Origin: Corallococcus carmarthensis
GTDB taxonomy: Bacteria > Myxococcota > Myxococcia > Myxococcales > Myxococcaceae
Direction of reading: 5' to 3'
Length of the DNA: 60,219 nt
Assembly: GCF_003611695.1 (NCBI RefSeq)
Contig: NZ_RAWE01000039.1
Location: 1 to 60,219 of the forward strand
Shown here piece by piece: positions 45,985 through 56,696 of the stretch. The notes below the pieces were generated by a model. It was not told where the DNA came from, searched no databases, and was given only the letters and a program-made list of their open reading frames with translations. The number at the start of each line of letters is the position of its first letter. The stretch's first letter is position 1. A program made the translations under genes and the position numbers.

Positions 45985-46189
45985 GGAGTCCACGGGCCCC
46001 CTCTCGCATCCGGGGCGCGCGCCGGGAGGCTAGCGCACCTCGTGGCCCGGGGGTGGCACCCGGCGGCCACCACGCCCCTCGCCCGCTGAACCCGCCCGCT
46101 GGAGGGCCGCCCCTGCGCCGGAGACCGCCTCGTTCGCGGGCCCCCATCCCGGGTGGGGAGGCGCTAGAGTCGCCCCCATCCGTCCCCGC
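45985..46189. promoter_or_regulatory. Divergent promoter region of the glycan block
   Basis: This 205-base region separates the leftward six-gene run from the rightward three-gene run and must hold promoters for both. A TAGAGT resembling a -10 lies at 46165-46170 for the rightward side, but I see no matching -35. TGGCAC at 46054-46059 lacks a correctly spaced GC. No open frame is supported here. Confidence 0.35.
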
Positions 46190-47185
46190 ATGCGCCCCCC
46201 TTCCGTCGACGTCTCGGTAGTCGTTCCCTGCTTCCGGGGGGAGTCCTCGCTGCCGACGCTGTGCGACCGGCTGGTGCGCGTCCTGGAAGCGCGAGGCGAT
46301 ACGTTCGAGATCATCCTGGTGGACGACAGCGCACGGCCGGCGCTCTGGGCGTGCATCCAGGGGCTGTGCTCGCGCGACGGGCGCATCCGGGGCGTGCAGC
46401 TGATGCGCAATTACGGCCAGCACAACGCCACCGTGCGGGGCTTCCGCCATGCACGGGGCCGCTGGGTGGTGACGCTGGACGAGGACCTCCAGAATCCCCC
46501 GGAGGAGATCGCCGCGCTGCGGGCCCGAGCGGAGGAGACGGGCGCGGACGTCGTCTACGGCATCCCCCAGGCCCGCCAGGGGCCGGGGTGGCGCACGTGG
46601 GCCTCGCGGCTCATCATGGTGATTCCCCGCCGGGTGATGCAGGTGGACTTCGACATCTCCGCGTTCCGGCTCATCTCCGGCCCCGTGGCGGCGGAGGTCG
46701 CGCGCAGCGAGCGCCACGACATCATCCTGGACATCTACCTGTCGTGGGTGACGGACCGCATCACCGCGACGCCCGTGCGCCACGAGCACCCGGAAGGCCT
46801 GCGCAGCTCCTACACGCTGCGCAAGCTGGTGCAGGTCTTCTTCAACCTGCTCTTCAACTACGCCACCTTCCCGCTGCGCCTTGCGTCGGTGGGAGGCGTG
46901 GTGCTGTCCGTCCTGTCAGGCCTCGCGGGCGTGGGGGTGCTCGTCTCCAAGTTCACGGGCATCATCACCGTGCCTGGCTGGGCGTCGCTCGCCATCGCGG
47001 TGCTCTTCTCGTCGGGCGTGACGCTGCTGGGCGTGGGCATCCTGTCCGAGTACGTCACGCGCATCTTCCTGCAGATCAACCAGAAGCCCCAGTCCGTGGT
47101 GCGAGCCGTCACGGACGAGCGGGAGGCGCAAGGGCCGCGCCTGTCCGAGGCCGTGGCGAGCGAGTCGACGCATGGGCATCGCTGA
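46190..47185 (+). CDS. GtrB/DPM1-type family 2 glycosyltransferase (polyprenyl-phosphate sugar synthase)
   Basis: The 331-residue enzyme has a GT-A catalytic domain: 'SVVVPCFRGESSLPTLCDRL', 'VDDSARP' and metal-binding 'TLDEDLQNPPEEI'. Two C-terminal membrane helices lie at about 233-255 and 268-293. This plan matches GtrB, ArnC and DPM1 relatives, which transfer a sugar to undecaprenyl phosphate and so supply GT-C enzymes. Three GT-C-like proteins are encoded in the same block. The end overlaps the next methyltransferase gene by 14 bases. Confidence 0.88.
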   Translation: MRPPSVDVSVVVPCFRGESSLPTLCDRLVRVLEARGDTFEIILVDDSARPALWACIQGLCSRDGRIRGVQLMRNYGQHNATVRGFRHARGRWVVTLDEDLQNPPEEIAALRARAEETGADVVYGIPQARQGPGWRTWASRLIMVIPRRVMQVDFDISAFRLISGPVAAEVARSERHDIILDIYLSWVTDRITATPVRHEHPEGLRSSYTLRKLVQVFFNLLFNYATFPLRLASVGGVVLSVLSGLAGVGVLVSKFTGIITVPGWASLAIAVLFSSGVTLLGVGILSEYVTRIFLQINQKPQSVVRAVTDEREAQGPRLSEAVASESTHGHR

Positions 47186-47873
47186 AGAGCAGCGCGCCTT
47201 CTATGGGGCGCTGCTGGAGCGGTACGGAGACGACCCCCGGGCCCTGTCGCACCGGGACCAGGCCACGCAGTACGAGCGCTTCCACCGGCTCTCCCGGCTG
47301 TTCGCGCATGAGCCGGAGGCCTTCACCGTGCACGAGGTGGGCTGCGGCATGGGCCACTTCGGCGAATACCTCCAGCACCACCACCCGCGCGCGGCCTACT
47401 CCGGCAGCGACGTCCAGCCAGGCTTCGTGGACGCGTGCCAGGCCAAGTTCCCAGCCGGGCACTTCCACACGCGCGACATCGTCGCGGCACTGCCGGCGGA
47501 GCGGTACGACTACCTCACGCTGTCGGGCACCTTCAACGTGCGGCTGTCGGCGTCACCCGAAGCCTGGGAGGGCTTCGTGCACGGCATGCTGGGTGCCATG
47601 TACGCGCTGTGCACCCGGGGCTTCGCGGTGAACTTCCTCACCAGCTACCACGACCCCGCGTTCACGCAGGAGAACCTGCACTACCAGCCGCCTGGCGCGC
47701 TGCTGGACTTCGTGGTGGGGCACCTGAGCCGCTTCTGGGAACTGGACGCGGGCGGCCCCCTCTACGAGTACACCCTGCGCGTCCACCGGCCCGAAGCCGT
47801 CCAGGCGCGGTACACGGACCCGGCGTTCGCGCGCTACTTCCGCGCGAAACCCCAGGCCACGGGCTCGCCATGA
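47172..47873 (+). CDS. SAM-dependent methyltransferase
   Basis: The 233-residue protein has motif I 'VHEVGCGMGHFGEYL', a motif II-like 'YDYLTLSGTFNVRL' and a motif III-like 'LCTRGFAVNFLTSYHD', a class I methyltransferase pattern. Its start lies within the end of the glycosyltransferase gene, and its stop overlaps the flavoprotein ATG (ATGA). All three must be co-translated. A sugar or sugar-lipid is the likely substrate; nothing in the sequence identifies it. Confidence 0.8.
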   Translation: MGIAEEQRAFYGALLERYGDDPRALSHRDQATQYERFHRLSRLFAHEPEAFTVHEVGCGMGHFGEYLQHHHPRAAYSGSDVQPGFVDACQAKFPAGHFHTRDIVAALPAERYDYLTLSGTFNVRLSASPEAWEGFVHGMLGAMYALCTRGFAVNFLTSYHDPAFTQENLHYQPPGALLDFVVGHLSRFWELDAGGPLYEYTLRVHRPEAVQARYTDPAFARYFRAKPQATGSP

Positions 47874-49243
47874 GCACGCCTCCGCGCATCGCGGTGGTAG
47901 GGGCCGGGCCCGCGGGGCTCACCGCCGCCTACGAACTGGCACGGACGGGCGCGCACGTGGAGGTCCACGAAGCGGGCCCGGCGGTGGGCGGCCTGTCGCG
48001 AACGCTCGAGCTGTGGAACCAGCGCGTGGACCTGGGCCCGCACCGCTTCCACTCCCAGGACGCGCGCATCCAGGCCCTGTGGAGCGAAGTGCTGGGCGAT
48101 GATTGGGGACAGGTCCGGGCACATCCGGGAATCTTCCGAGAGGAACACATCCTGGACTACCCGCTGCGCCTGACGGACGTCGTGCGCAAGGAGGGGCTCC
48201 TCGAGTCGGGCCGCTGCGTCCTCAGCTTCGTGCGAGAGCAGGCACGGCCCCGGCCGGAGGTCCGCACCTTCGAGGATTGGTTGGTCAGGCACTTCGGTCC
48301 GCGCGTGTACGCGCGCTTCTTCCGCGACTACAACGAGAAGTTCTTCGGCGTCCCGCTGAGGGAGCTGGATGCGGCCCTGGCGGGACCGGCCAGCAAGGAC
48401 GCCTCGCTGGTGACGACCGTACTCAACGCGGTGCGCACGCAGTGGGACAACGCCCGCGCGGGCGCGGTGAAAGAGGTGACACAGGACTTCGCCTACCCCG
48501 CGCACGGCACGGGCATGGTGTACGAGCGGATGGCGGAGGGCGTGCGCGCACGCGGCGGCAGGGTGCACCTGGACAGCCGCGTGGAGGCCCTGGAGGTCCA
48601 GGGCCAGCGCGTGACGGGACTGCGCACCCCGCTGGGCACCCTGCCCTATGACTACGTCGTGTCCAGCGCCCCGCTGGCACCCTTGGTGGCGCAGTTGCCG
48701 GAGCTCCCCGGGAACGTGCGTGAGCACCTGCGCCGAGCCAGGGACGTGCTCACCTTCCGCAGCAACGTGCTGGTGTACCTGGAGGTCCAGTCCACGGAGC
48801 TGTTTCCGTATTCATGGCTGGAGATGCACACCCGGTCCGTGCGCGTGGGGCGCATCACCAACTTCCGCAACTGGGTCCCCCAGCTCCACGGAGAGGAAGC
48901 CTCCTCCATCCTCTGCCTGGAGTACTGGTGCTCACACGAGGAACCCCTCTGGTCCTGGCCCGACGCGGAGCTGGTGGCCCTGGCGAAGCGGGAGCTGGCG
49001 GCCACCGGCCTGGACCGGGGCGCGCCCGTGGGACGCGGCCACGTGATGCGGCTGCCGCGCTGCTTCCCCGTCTACCGCCCTGGCTACCAGGACGTGCTGC
49101 GGCCGCTGCGCGAGTACCTGGGGGGCTTCGAGCGGCTGGGCAACATCGGCCGGGGCGGGCAGTTCGCCTACAACAGCCAGGACGCCAACTGGCGCATGGG
49201 CCTGGAGGCCGCGGACCAGGCACGCGCGGCGCTGGGGTGGTGA
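47870..49243 (+). CDS. FAD-dependent oxidoreductase, protoporphyrinogen oxidase/UDP-galactopyranose mutase-like
   Basis: The 457-residue flavoprotein has the N-terminal dinucleotide motif 'IAVVGAGPAGLTAAYELA', 'EAGPAVGGLSRT' and 'DLGPHRFHSQD'. Near the end is the FAD-binding 'GNIGRGGQFAYNSQDANW'. Its mid region ('WLVRHFGPRVYARFFRDYNEKFFGVP') resembles UGM-like proteins of glycan clusters rather than the heme enzyme. A redox or ring-contraction step on a nucleotide sugar is likely. It converges on pilR with only 21 bases between stops. Confidence 0.82.
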   Translation: MSTPPRIAVVGAGPAGLTAAYELARTGAHVEVHEAGPAVGGLSRTLELWNQRVDLGPHRFHSQDARIQALWSEVLGDDWGQVRAHPGIFREEHILDYPLRLTDVVRKEGLLESGRCVLSFVREQARPRPEVRTFEDWLVRHFGPRVYARFFRDYNEKFFGVPLRELDAALAGPASKDASLVTTVLNAVRTQWDNARAGAVKEVTQDFAYPAHGTGMVYERMAEGVRARGGRVHLDSRVEALEVQGQRVTGLRTPLGTLPYDYVVSSAPLAPLVAQLPELPGNVREHLRRARDVLTFRSNVLVYLEVQSTELFPYSWLEMHTRSVRVGRITNFRNWVPQLHGEEASSILCLEYWCSHEEPLWSWPDAELVALAKRELAATGLDRGAPVGRGHVMRLPRCFPVYRPGYQDVLRPLREYLGGFERLGNIGRGGQFAYNSQDANWRMGLEAADQARAALGW

Positions 49244-49264
49244 GGGCCGAGGCCCCAGCGTTCC

Positions 49265-50703
<1,439 letters not shown>

Positions 50704-50707
<4 letters not shown>

Positions 50708-52323
50708 AGCGGCAGCCCTACGAGGAACTCGGTGCCTTCCGCCGGACTGGACGTCACGCGGATGCTGCCGCCGTGCGCGCGGATGATGGAGTGAGCGGTG
50801 GACAGTCCCAGCCCGGTGCCTCCGCTGCGCGTGGTGAAGAAAGGCTCGAACAGGTGTCCCATCATCTCCTCCGTGATGCTGCCAGCCGAGTCCCACACGC
50901 GAATCTGCGCTTCCTGCTCCGCCCGCGCCAGGGCCACCCGCACGGTTCCCTGCGGGCCCGCCGCCTGGAAGCCGTTGCGCAACAGGTTGATGAGCACCTG
51001 GCGCAGCTGGTCCGGATCCACCGGCGCCGTCAGCGCCTCCGGTACGCGCACCTCCATCTGGACCTCGCGCGCCAGCGGGTCCACGCGCAGCATGTCCACC
51101 GTCTCCGACAGGAGCGCGTCCAGCGCCACCGGCCGGCGCTGGGGCTCCGGCGGACGGGCGAAGCGCAGGAAGTCCTCCACCAGCCGCGCCAGCCGGTCCG
51201 CTTCCCGCGTGAGGATGCCGGTGAGCTTCGTCACCACCACGTCGCCGGACTGATCCTGGGCCAGCAGCTGCGCGGAGCCGCGCATGGCGGCGAGCGGGTT
51301 GCGGATTTCATGCGCCAGCTGCGCGGACAGCGCGCCCAGGCTGGCCAGCCGGTCCGTGCGCTTCAGGTCCTCCTCCATGCGGCGCAGCTCCGTGAGGTCC
51401 TGGAAGACGATGAGCAGCGCGCCCGCCTCGCCCTCCAGGGACGACACCGACAGGCCCAGCACCCGGTTGCCTCCGGGCGTGCGCACCCGCAGTTCACCCC
51501 GGATGGCGCGCGGCGCCAGCGTGGACACGCCCGGCAGCAGCGCCTCCAGGGGCAGTCCCACCACGGACGCGTTGTCCTCCACCTGGAGGATGCCGCTGGC
51601 CGCCGTGTTGAGGAAGGTGACGCGCCGCTCGACGTCGCAGGTGACGAGCCCCGACGGCATGGAGGACAGGATGAGCTGCTGCAGCCGCCCCAGCCGGCGC
51701 AGGTCCGCCTCGCTCTGGGACAGCGCGCCGCCCGCGGCGGACAGCTGGCGTGACAGGTAGCCGGACAGCACCGCGATGAGCGCCAGCGCCAGCGCGTTGC
51801 TGCCCAGGACGAAGAGCACGCGCCCGGCCGGCACCACCGCCGCGTCCACGGGCGTGGTGAGGCGGATGATGAGCAGCAGCGCGGTGAACGCGAACGTGGA
51901 CACGGCCGCGGCCACCAGAGCGCCGCGCCAGTCCAGCACCACCGCCGCGCCAATCACGGCCAGGCTGTAGAGGAACGTCAGCGGCGAGTCCGCGCCGCCG
52001 CTCAGGTAGACGAGCCCGGTGGCGATGAGCACGTCGCCCACCACCGTCACCATGGCGTCCAGCCGCCCCGCGGTGCCACGGCGCAGCCGCAGGCCCATCA
52101 CCACCGTGAGGACGTAGGCGCCCGCGATGACCGCGAACGACAGCGAGTCCGCCCGGGTGGGCTCCTGCGCGGGCTGCGTCAGGAGCCGCGCCACCGTCAC
52201 CACGAGCGACAGGCTGGCCGCGACGGTGCGGAACAACACCAGCCACACCAGGCGGGGCCCCAGTCCCGGGGCCGCGCCTGACGCGGAACCGCTCAGGCGC
52301 GCGCTACTTGATCGCGCCGGCAA
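50704..52323 (-). CDS. pilS: Sensor histidine kinase PilS
   Basis: The 539-residue kinase has six predicted N-terminal membrane helices (about 24-190), the usual PilS sensor that in Pseudomonas reads PilA levels in the membrane. A PAS domain (about 215-320), HisKA with H338 in 'AHEIRNPLAAM' and an HATPase domain ('NLLRNGFQAAG', 'GTGLGLST') follow. The start is taken as TTG 52323, overlapping the pilC end by 20 bases; no ATG lies before the first helix. It is coupled to pilR. Confidence 0.92.
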
Positions 52324-53560
52324 GGCTGAAGATGGGCAGGTACATGGCGATGAGGAAGCCGCCCACCACGCCGCCGAGGAACACCATCAGCAGCGGTTCG
52401 ATCATCGACGTCAGCGCGCCGATGGCCGTGTCCACTTCGTCGTCGTAGAAGTCGGCGATCTTGTTGAGCATGGTGTCCATGGCGCCCGTCGCCTCACCGA
52501 CGCCAATCATCTGCACCACCATGGACGGGAACACCTTGGTCTCCAGGAGCGGACCCGCGATGTTCTTGCCCTCGGCGATCTTCCCGCGCACGTAGTAGAT
52601 GGCCTCTTCCACCGTGCGGTTGCCGGCCGTCTTCGCCGTCACGTCCAGCGCGTCCAGGATGGGCACGCCGGAGGAGATCATCGTGCCCAGCGTGCGCGTG
52701 AAGCGCGCCACCGCGACCTTGCGCAAGACGTCGCCGAACAGGGGCAGCTTGAGGAACGTCTTGTCCCAGAACTTGCGGCCCTTGGGCTGGCGGTAGGTCC
52801 AGGTGAAGGAGAAGACCAGCGCGGCGATGCCGACGATGGCATGGATGAAGTACTCCTGCGCGAGCTTCGACATGTCCACCACCACCTGGGTGGGGCCTGG
52901 CAGCTTCGAGCCGAAGTCCGAGAACATCTTCTCGAAGACGGGCGTCACCTTGAGCAGCAGGAGCGCCGTCACGCCGATGGCCACCAGGATGACGATGGTG
53001 GGGTAGGTCATGGCGCCCTTGACCTTCGCCTTGAGCTTCTCGTTCTTCTCGCGGTAGGCGGCGAGCCGGTTGAGGATGGTGTCGAGGATACCGCCCACCT
53101 CGCCCGCGGCGCACAGCTGCACGTAGAGCTCGTCGAAGACCTTGGGGTGCTCCTTCAGCGCGTCCGCGAAGGTGCTGCCCTGCTCCACCTTGCCCTTGAT
53201 GGCGAACACCACCTTCTTGAAGGCGGGGTTGTCCATCTGGCTGGCGAGGATGTCCAGACACTGCACCAGCGGCAGGCCCGCGTCGATCATCGTCGCGAAC
53301 TGACGGGTGAAGATGAGGATGTCCTTGCCCGTCACGCCCCCCACGCCGGGCAGGGAGAGCTCCAGGTCCAGGCTGCTCTTCTTGCGGACCTTCGTGGGGT
53401 TGAGGCCCAGGGACTTGAGGCGCGCGTTGACGGCCTCGATGTCCATCGCCTCCATCTCGCCCTTTTTGTTCTCCCCGCTCTTGGTCTTCGCCTCCCAGAG
53501 GAACTGGGCCGTGTTCTTCTTGGACGCTGTCGCTTTTTGCTGCACTGCCGGTGCTGCCAT
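52304..53560 (-). CDS. pilC: Type IV pilus inner membrane platform protein PilC
   Basis: This 418-residue GspF-family protein has two homologous cytoplasmic helical domains (about 75-195 and 280-400; e.g. 'FTRQFATMIDAGLPLVQCL', 'FTRTLGTMISSGVPILDAL'). Three membrane helices are at about 185-205, 235-255 and 385-410. It is the platform turned by PilB and PilT to add or remove pilin. The ATG is preceded by GGAGG at 7 bases. It lies 55 bases after pilT. Confidence 0.97.
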   Translation of the reverse strand: MAAPAVQQKATASKKNTAQFLWEAKTKSGENKKGEMEAMDIEAVNARLKSLGLNPTKVRKKSSLDLELSLPGVGGVTGKDILIFTRQFATMIDAGLPLVQCLDILASQMDNPAFKKVVFAIKGKVEQGSTFADALKEHPKVFDELYVQLCAAGEVGGILDTILNRLAAYREKNEKLKAKVKGAMTYPTIVILVAIGVTALLLLKVTPVFEKMFSDFGSKLPGPTQVVVDMSKLAQEYFIHAIVGIAALVFSFTWTYRQPKGRKFWDKTFLKLPLFGDVLRKVAVARFTRTLGTMISSGVPILDALDVTAKTAGNRTVEEAIYYVRGKIAEGKNIAGPLLETKVFPSMVVQMIGVGEATGAMDTMLNKIADFYDDEVDTAIGALTSMIEPLLMVFLGGVVGGFLIAMYLPIFSLAGAIK

Positions 53561-53615
53561 AACTGGACCTCCGGGGAGGGCGAGGAGTCTAACCTGTGAT
53601 TTTCATGCCCCAAAA

Positions 53616-54728
53616 CTAACGGGCACCCGCTCCCCCGGCCGGCCGCTGGGCTCCACCCGGCGCACCGCCCGTGGCGAGGATGTTGCGCAGCTCTTCCGGG
53701 TCGGACGAACGGCCGAAGGCCTCGTCCTGGGAGATGAGCCGGCGCGCCAGAAGCGCGGCCAGCGCCTGGTTGAACGTCTGCATGCCGTACTTCGCCTGGC
53801 CCACCTGCATGGAGGAGTAGATCTGGTGGACCTTGTCCTCGCGGATGAGGTTCCGGATTGCGGGGTTGGGCACCATGACCTCCAGGGCCAGCACGCGGCC
53901 CGGAGCGCCCTGCTTGGCGACGAGCGCCTGGCTCATCACGCCCTCCAGCACGAAGGACAGCTGGGCGCGCACCTGGGGCTGCTGGTACGGCGGGAACACG
54001 TCCAGCACGCGGTTGATGGTCTGCACCGCGCTGTTCGTGTGCAGCGTCGCGTAGCAGATGTGGCCCGTCTCCGCGATGGTGAGCGCCGCTTCGATGGTCT
54101 CCAGGTCGCGGAGCTCACCGACCAGCACGATGTCCGGGTCCTGGCGGAGGATGTACTTGAGGGCCGTCTTGAAGTTGCGCGTGTCCGCACCCACCTCGCG
54201 CTGGTTCACCAGGCAGTTCTTGTGCGGGTGCAGGTACTCGATGGGGTCCTCGATGGTCATGATGTGCTCATGACGCTCGGTGTTGATCTTGTCGATCATC
54301 GAGGCCAGCGTGGTGGACTTGCCGGAGCCCGTGGGGCCCGTCACCAGGATGAGGCCGCGCGGCTTCTTCACCAGCTCCGCCACCACCGGCGGCAGGCCCA
54401 GCTCCTGGAACGTCAGGATCTTGAAGGGAATCGTGCGGAACGCACCGGCGACGGCGCCGCGCTGCATGAAGATGTTCGCGCGGAAGCGCGACAGGCCCTT
54501 CACGCCGAACGACAGGTCCAGCTCGTTCTCCTCCTCGAACTTGTGCTTCTGGGCGTCCGTGAGGATGGAGTAGCAGAGCTGCTTGGTCTCCACGGGCGTG
54601 AGCGGCGCCGTCTTGAGCGGGACGAGTTCGCCGTCCACGCGGAGCTGCGGCGGCGAGCCGGTGGTGATGTGGAGGTCGGAAGAGCCCTTCTCGACCATCG
54701 CCTTGAGGAGCTGGTGCAGGTTGGCCAC
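53616..54728 (-). CDS. pilT: Type IV pilus retraction ATPase PilT
   Basis: The 370-residue hexameric ATPase has Walker A 'GPTGSGKSTT', the Asp box 'MTIEDPIEYLH', Walker B 'DIVLVGELRDLET', the His box 'GHICYATLHTNSA' and the retraction motif 'AIRNLIRE'. The last is the AIRNLIRE motif diagnostic for PilT. It depolymerises pili and drives S-motility. It begins with GTG and sits between pilB and pilC. Confidence 0.98.
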   Translation of the reverse strand: MANLHQLLKAMVEKGSSDLHITTGSPPQLRVDGELVPLKTAPLTPVETKQLCYSILTDAQKHKFEEENELDLSFGVKGLSRFRANIFMQRGAVAGAFRTIPFKILTFQELGLPPVVAELVKKPRGLILVTGPTGSGKSTTLASMIDKINTERHEHIMTIEDPIEYLHPHKNCLVNQREVGADTRNFKTALKYILRQDPDIVLVGELRDLETIEAALTIAETGHICYATLHTNSAVQTINRVLDVFPPYQQPQVRAQLSFVLEGVMSQALVAKQGAPGRVLALEVMVPNPAIRNLIREDKVHQIYSSMQVGQAKYGMQTFNQALAALLARRLISQDEAFGRSSDPEELRNILATGGAPGGAQRPAGGAGAR

Positions 54729-54776
54729 GGATGCGTGTCCTGTCGGAGGAAGAAGTGTGGGGAGGAGGTGGGGTGA

Positions 54777-56477
54777 CTAGAAGCGGTCCGGCGCGGTGTT
54801 GCCCACGACCTCTTCGAGCGTCGTCATGCCGTCCATGAGCTTCTTGAGCGCGCTCATGCGAAGGCTGCTCATGCCCAGGCGGATGGCCTCCTGCTTGAGC
54901 TCCGCGGCGGAGGCGCCGTTGATGACCAGCTCCTTGAGGCCGTCCCAGAAGGGCATGACCTCGTAGATGGCCACGCGGCCGCGGTAGCCGCGGTCGTTGC
55001 ACTCGCGGCAGCCGACCTTCTCGTACATGGTGAAGGTGCCCATCTTGTCCGGCGGGATGCCCGCGTCGATGAGGGCCTGCTCGTCCACCTTCTCCGCGGG
55101 GCGCTTGCACGCGGGGCACAGCCGGCGCGCCAGACGCTGGGCGAGGATGAGGTTGAGCGACGCCGTCACCAGGAACGGCTCGATGCCCATGTTGAGCAGA
55201 CGGCTGACCGTGCCCGGGGCGTCGTTGGTGTGCAGCGTGGAGAGCACCAGGTGGCCCGTGAGCGCCGCCTTCACGCCGATTTCCGCCGTCTCGAAGTCGC
55301 GGATCTCACCGATCATGATGATGTCGGGGTCCTGGCGGAGGAAGGAGCGCAGGCCGGCCGCGAAGTTCAGGCCGATGTCTTCATGCATCTGCACCTGGTT
55401 GATGCCGGCGAAGTTGAATTCGACCGGGTCCTCCGCGGTGCAGATGTTGGTGCCCACGTCGTTGAGGCTGGAGAGCGCCGAGTACAGCGTCGTCGTCTTG
55501 CCGGAGCCCGTGGGGCCCGTCACCAGCACCATGCCGTAGGGCCGGTCGATGGCCTCCTTGAACCAGGCCAGGGGCGTCGCGTCGAAGCCCAGCTTGGTCA
55601 TGTCCAGCTGCAGGTTGCTCTTGTCGAGCAAGCGCATCACGACCTTCTCGCCGAAGAGCGTGGGGCACACGCTCACGCGGAAGTCCATCTCCTTGCCGCC
55701 GCCGATCTTGATCTTGATGCGGCCGTCCTGCGGCAGGCGCCGTTCGGAGATGTCCAGCGACGCCATGATCTTCAGACGGCTGGTGATGGCGTTGCGCAGC
55801 TTCATGGGCGGGCGCATCACCTCGTACATCACGCCGTCGATGCGGAAGCGGACCCGGAAGTCCTTCTCGTACGGTTCGATGTGGATGTCGGACGCGCGCT
55901 TCTTGATGGCGTCCATGAGGATGAGGTTCACCAGCTTGACCACGGGCGCGTCATCCGCGGCCTTGGCCATCTCATCCACGTTCTCCTGCTCCTCCTTGGC
56001 GACCTCGATGTCGTCGCCCACGTCGCCGACGATGTCCTCCAGCGAGGGGCCCTTCTCCGCGTAGTAGCGCTCGATGGATTCGCGGATGGAGATTTCGGAC
56101 GCGACGACGGCTTCGATGTTGTAGCCGGTGAGGAACTTCAGGTCGTCCACCGCGAAGATGTTGGACGGGTCGCACATGGCCACGATGAGGGACGGGCCCG
56201 CGCGGTTGACCGGGATCACCAGGTGCTTCTCGGCCACTTCCTTGGGCACGAGCTTGATGATGTCCGGATCAATGTCGAAGTCCTTCAGGTTGATGGCCGG
56301 CACGCCGTACTGCTTCGACAGGAAGTCGGTGAGCTTCGACTCCTCGATGGCGCCCGTCTTGATGAGCGCCGTGCCGATGCGCGCGCCACTCTTCTGCTGC
56401 TCCTCCTGCGCCTTGCGGAGTTGCTGGACGGAGATGAGGTTCTCGCGCACCAGCAATTCACCGAGTCGACCGGACAT
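54777..56477 (-). CDS. pilB: Type IV pilus extension ATPase PilB with MshEN domain
   Basis: The 566-residue ATPase has an N-terminal MshEN domain with two 24-residue motifs (R4-Q27 and R33-Q56) separated by five residues, the pattern that binds c-di-GMP. The first deviates at two positions. A linker (about 145-180) precedes the motor, with Walker A 'GPTGSGKTT' at about 321-329, 'TAEDPVEF', 'IIMIGEIRDFET' and 'GHLVLSTLHTND'. A zinc tetracysteine is formed by 'CPAC' and 'CREC'. It powers pilus extension. Confidence 0.98.
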   Translation of the reverse strand: MSGRLGELLVRENLISVQQLRKAQEEQQKSGARIGTALIKTGAIEESKLTDFLSKQYGVPAINLKDFDIDPDIIKLVPKEVAEKHLVIPVNRAGPSLIVAMCDPSNIFAVDDLKFLTGYNIEAVVASEISIRESIERYYAEKGPSLEDIVGDVGDDIEVAKEEQENVDEMAKAADDAPVVKLVNLILMDAIKKRASDIHIEPYEKDFRVRFRIDGVMYEVMRPPMKLRNAITSRLKIMASLDISERRLPQDGRIKIKIGGGKEMDFRVSVCPTLFGEKVVMRLLDKSNLQLDMTKLGFDATPLAWFKEAIDRPYGMVLVTGPTGSGKTTTLYSALSSLNDVGTNICTAEDPVEFNFAGINQVQMHEDIGLNFAAGLRSFLRQDPDIIMIGEIRDFETAEIGVKAALTGHLVLSTLHTNDAPGTVSRLLNMGIEPFLVTASLNLILAQRLARRLCPACKRPAEKVDEQALIDAGIPPDKMGTFTMYEKVGCRECNDRGYRGRVAIYEVMPFWDGLKELVINGASAAELKQEAIRLGMSSLRMSALKKLMDGMTTLEEVVGNTAPDRF

Positions 56478-56509
56478 TTCTGGGATGCCTCTTTGAGCGT
56501 GAGGAGGGA

Positions 56510-56538
56510 ACAGCCAGAGTCCCGGCTGTCAGCGGGAC
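56510..56538 (-). promoter_or_regulatory. Two mutually exclusive hairpins in the pilB leader
   Basis: ACAGCC (56510-56515) pairs with GGCTGT (56524-56529), and GTCCCG (56519-56524) pairs with CGGGAC (56533-56538). The two stems overlap, so only one can form. They lie 33-61 bases before the pilB start in the presumed leader RNA. A regulatory switch is possible; chance cannot be excluded in GC-rich DNA. Confidence 0.35.
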
Positions 56539-56597
56539 CCGCGGGGGGAGTGAGGGGGTGCGACAGGGGCCTGAAGCCCTGGCACGGATCCTCCTGG

Positions 56598-56627
56598 ATT
56601 AGAGGAAACCGATGCGCGGCCTGTCAA
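56598..56627 (-). promoter_or_regulatory. Sigma-70 promoter of the pilB-T-C-S-R operon
   Basis: Minus strand TTGACA (56622-56627, perfect -35), an 18-base spacer and TCTAAT (56598-56603, 5 of 6 to TATAAT). The leader would be about 115 bases. It lies in the 219-base gap after ribF, so the pilus motor genes have a housekeeping promoter unlike pilA. Confidence 0.65.
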
Positions 56628-56696
56628 GGCGCCCTGGCGTGCTCCCTCGCTGTCCGGCGCCCCTCTTGCGCAAAGGCTCCTCCGGTGCCCTGGGGC

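Noticed and set aside
46054-46071. TGGCAC in the divergent glycan promoter region
   Set aside because: The -12 position reads CC instead of GC, so it is not a sigma-54 promoter.
56580-56597. TGGCAC near pilB resembling a sigma-54 -24 element
   Set aside because: No GC at the required 10-base distance after GG, and it is on the wrong strand for pilB.
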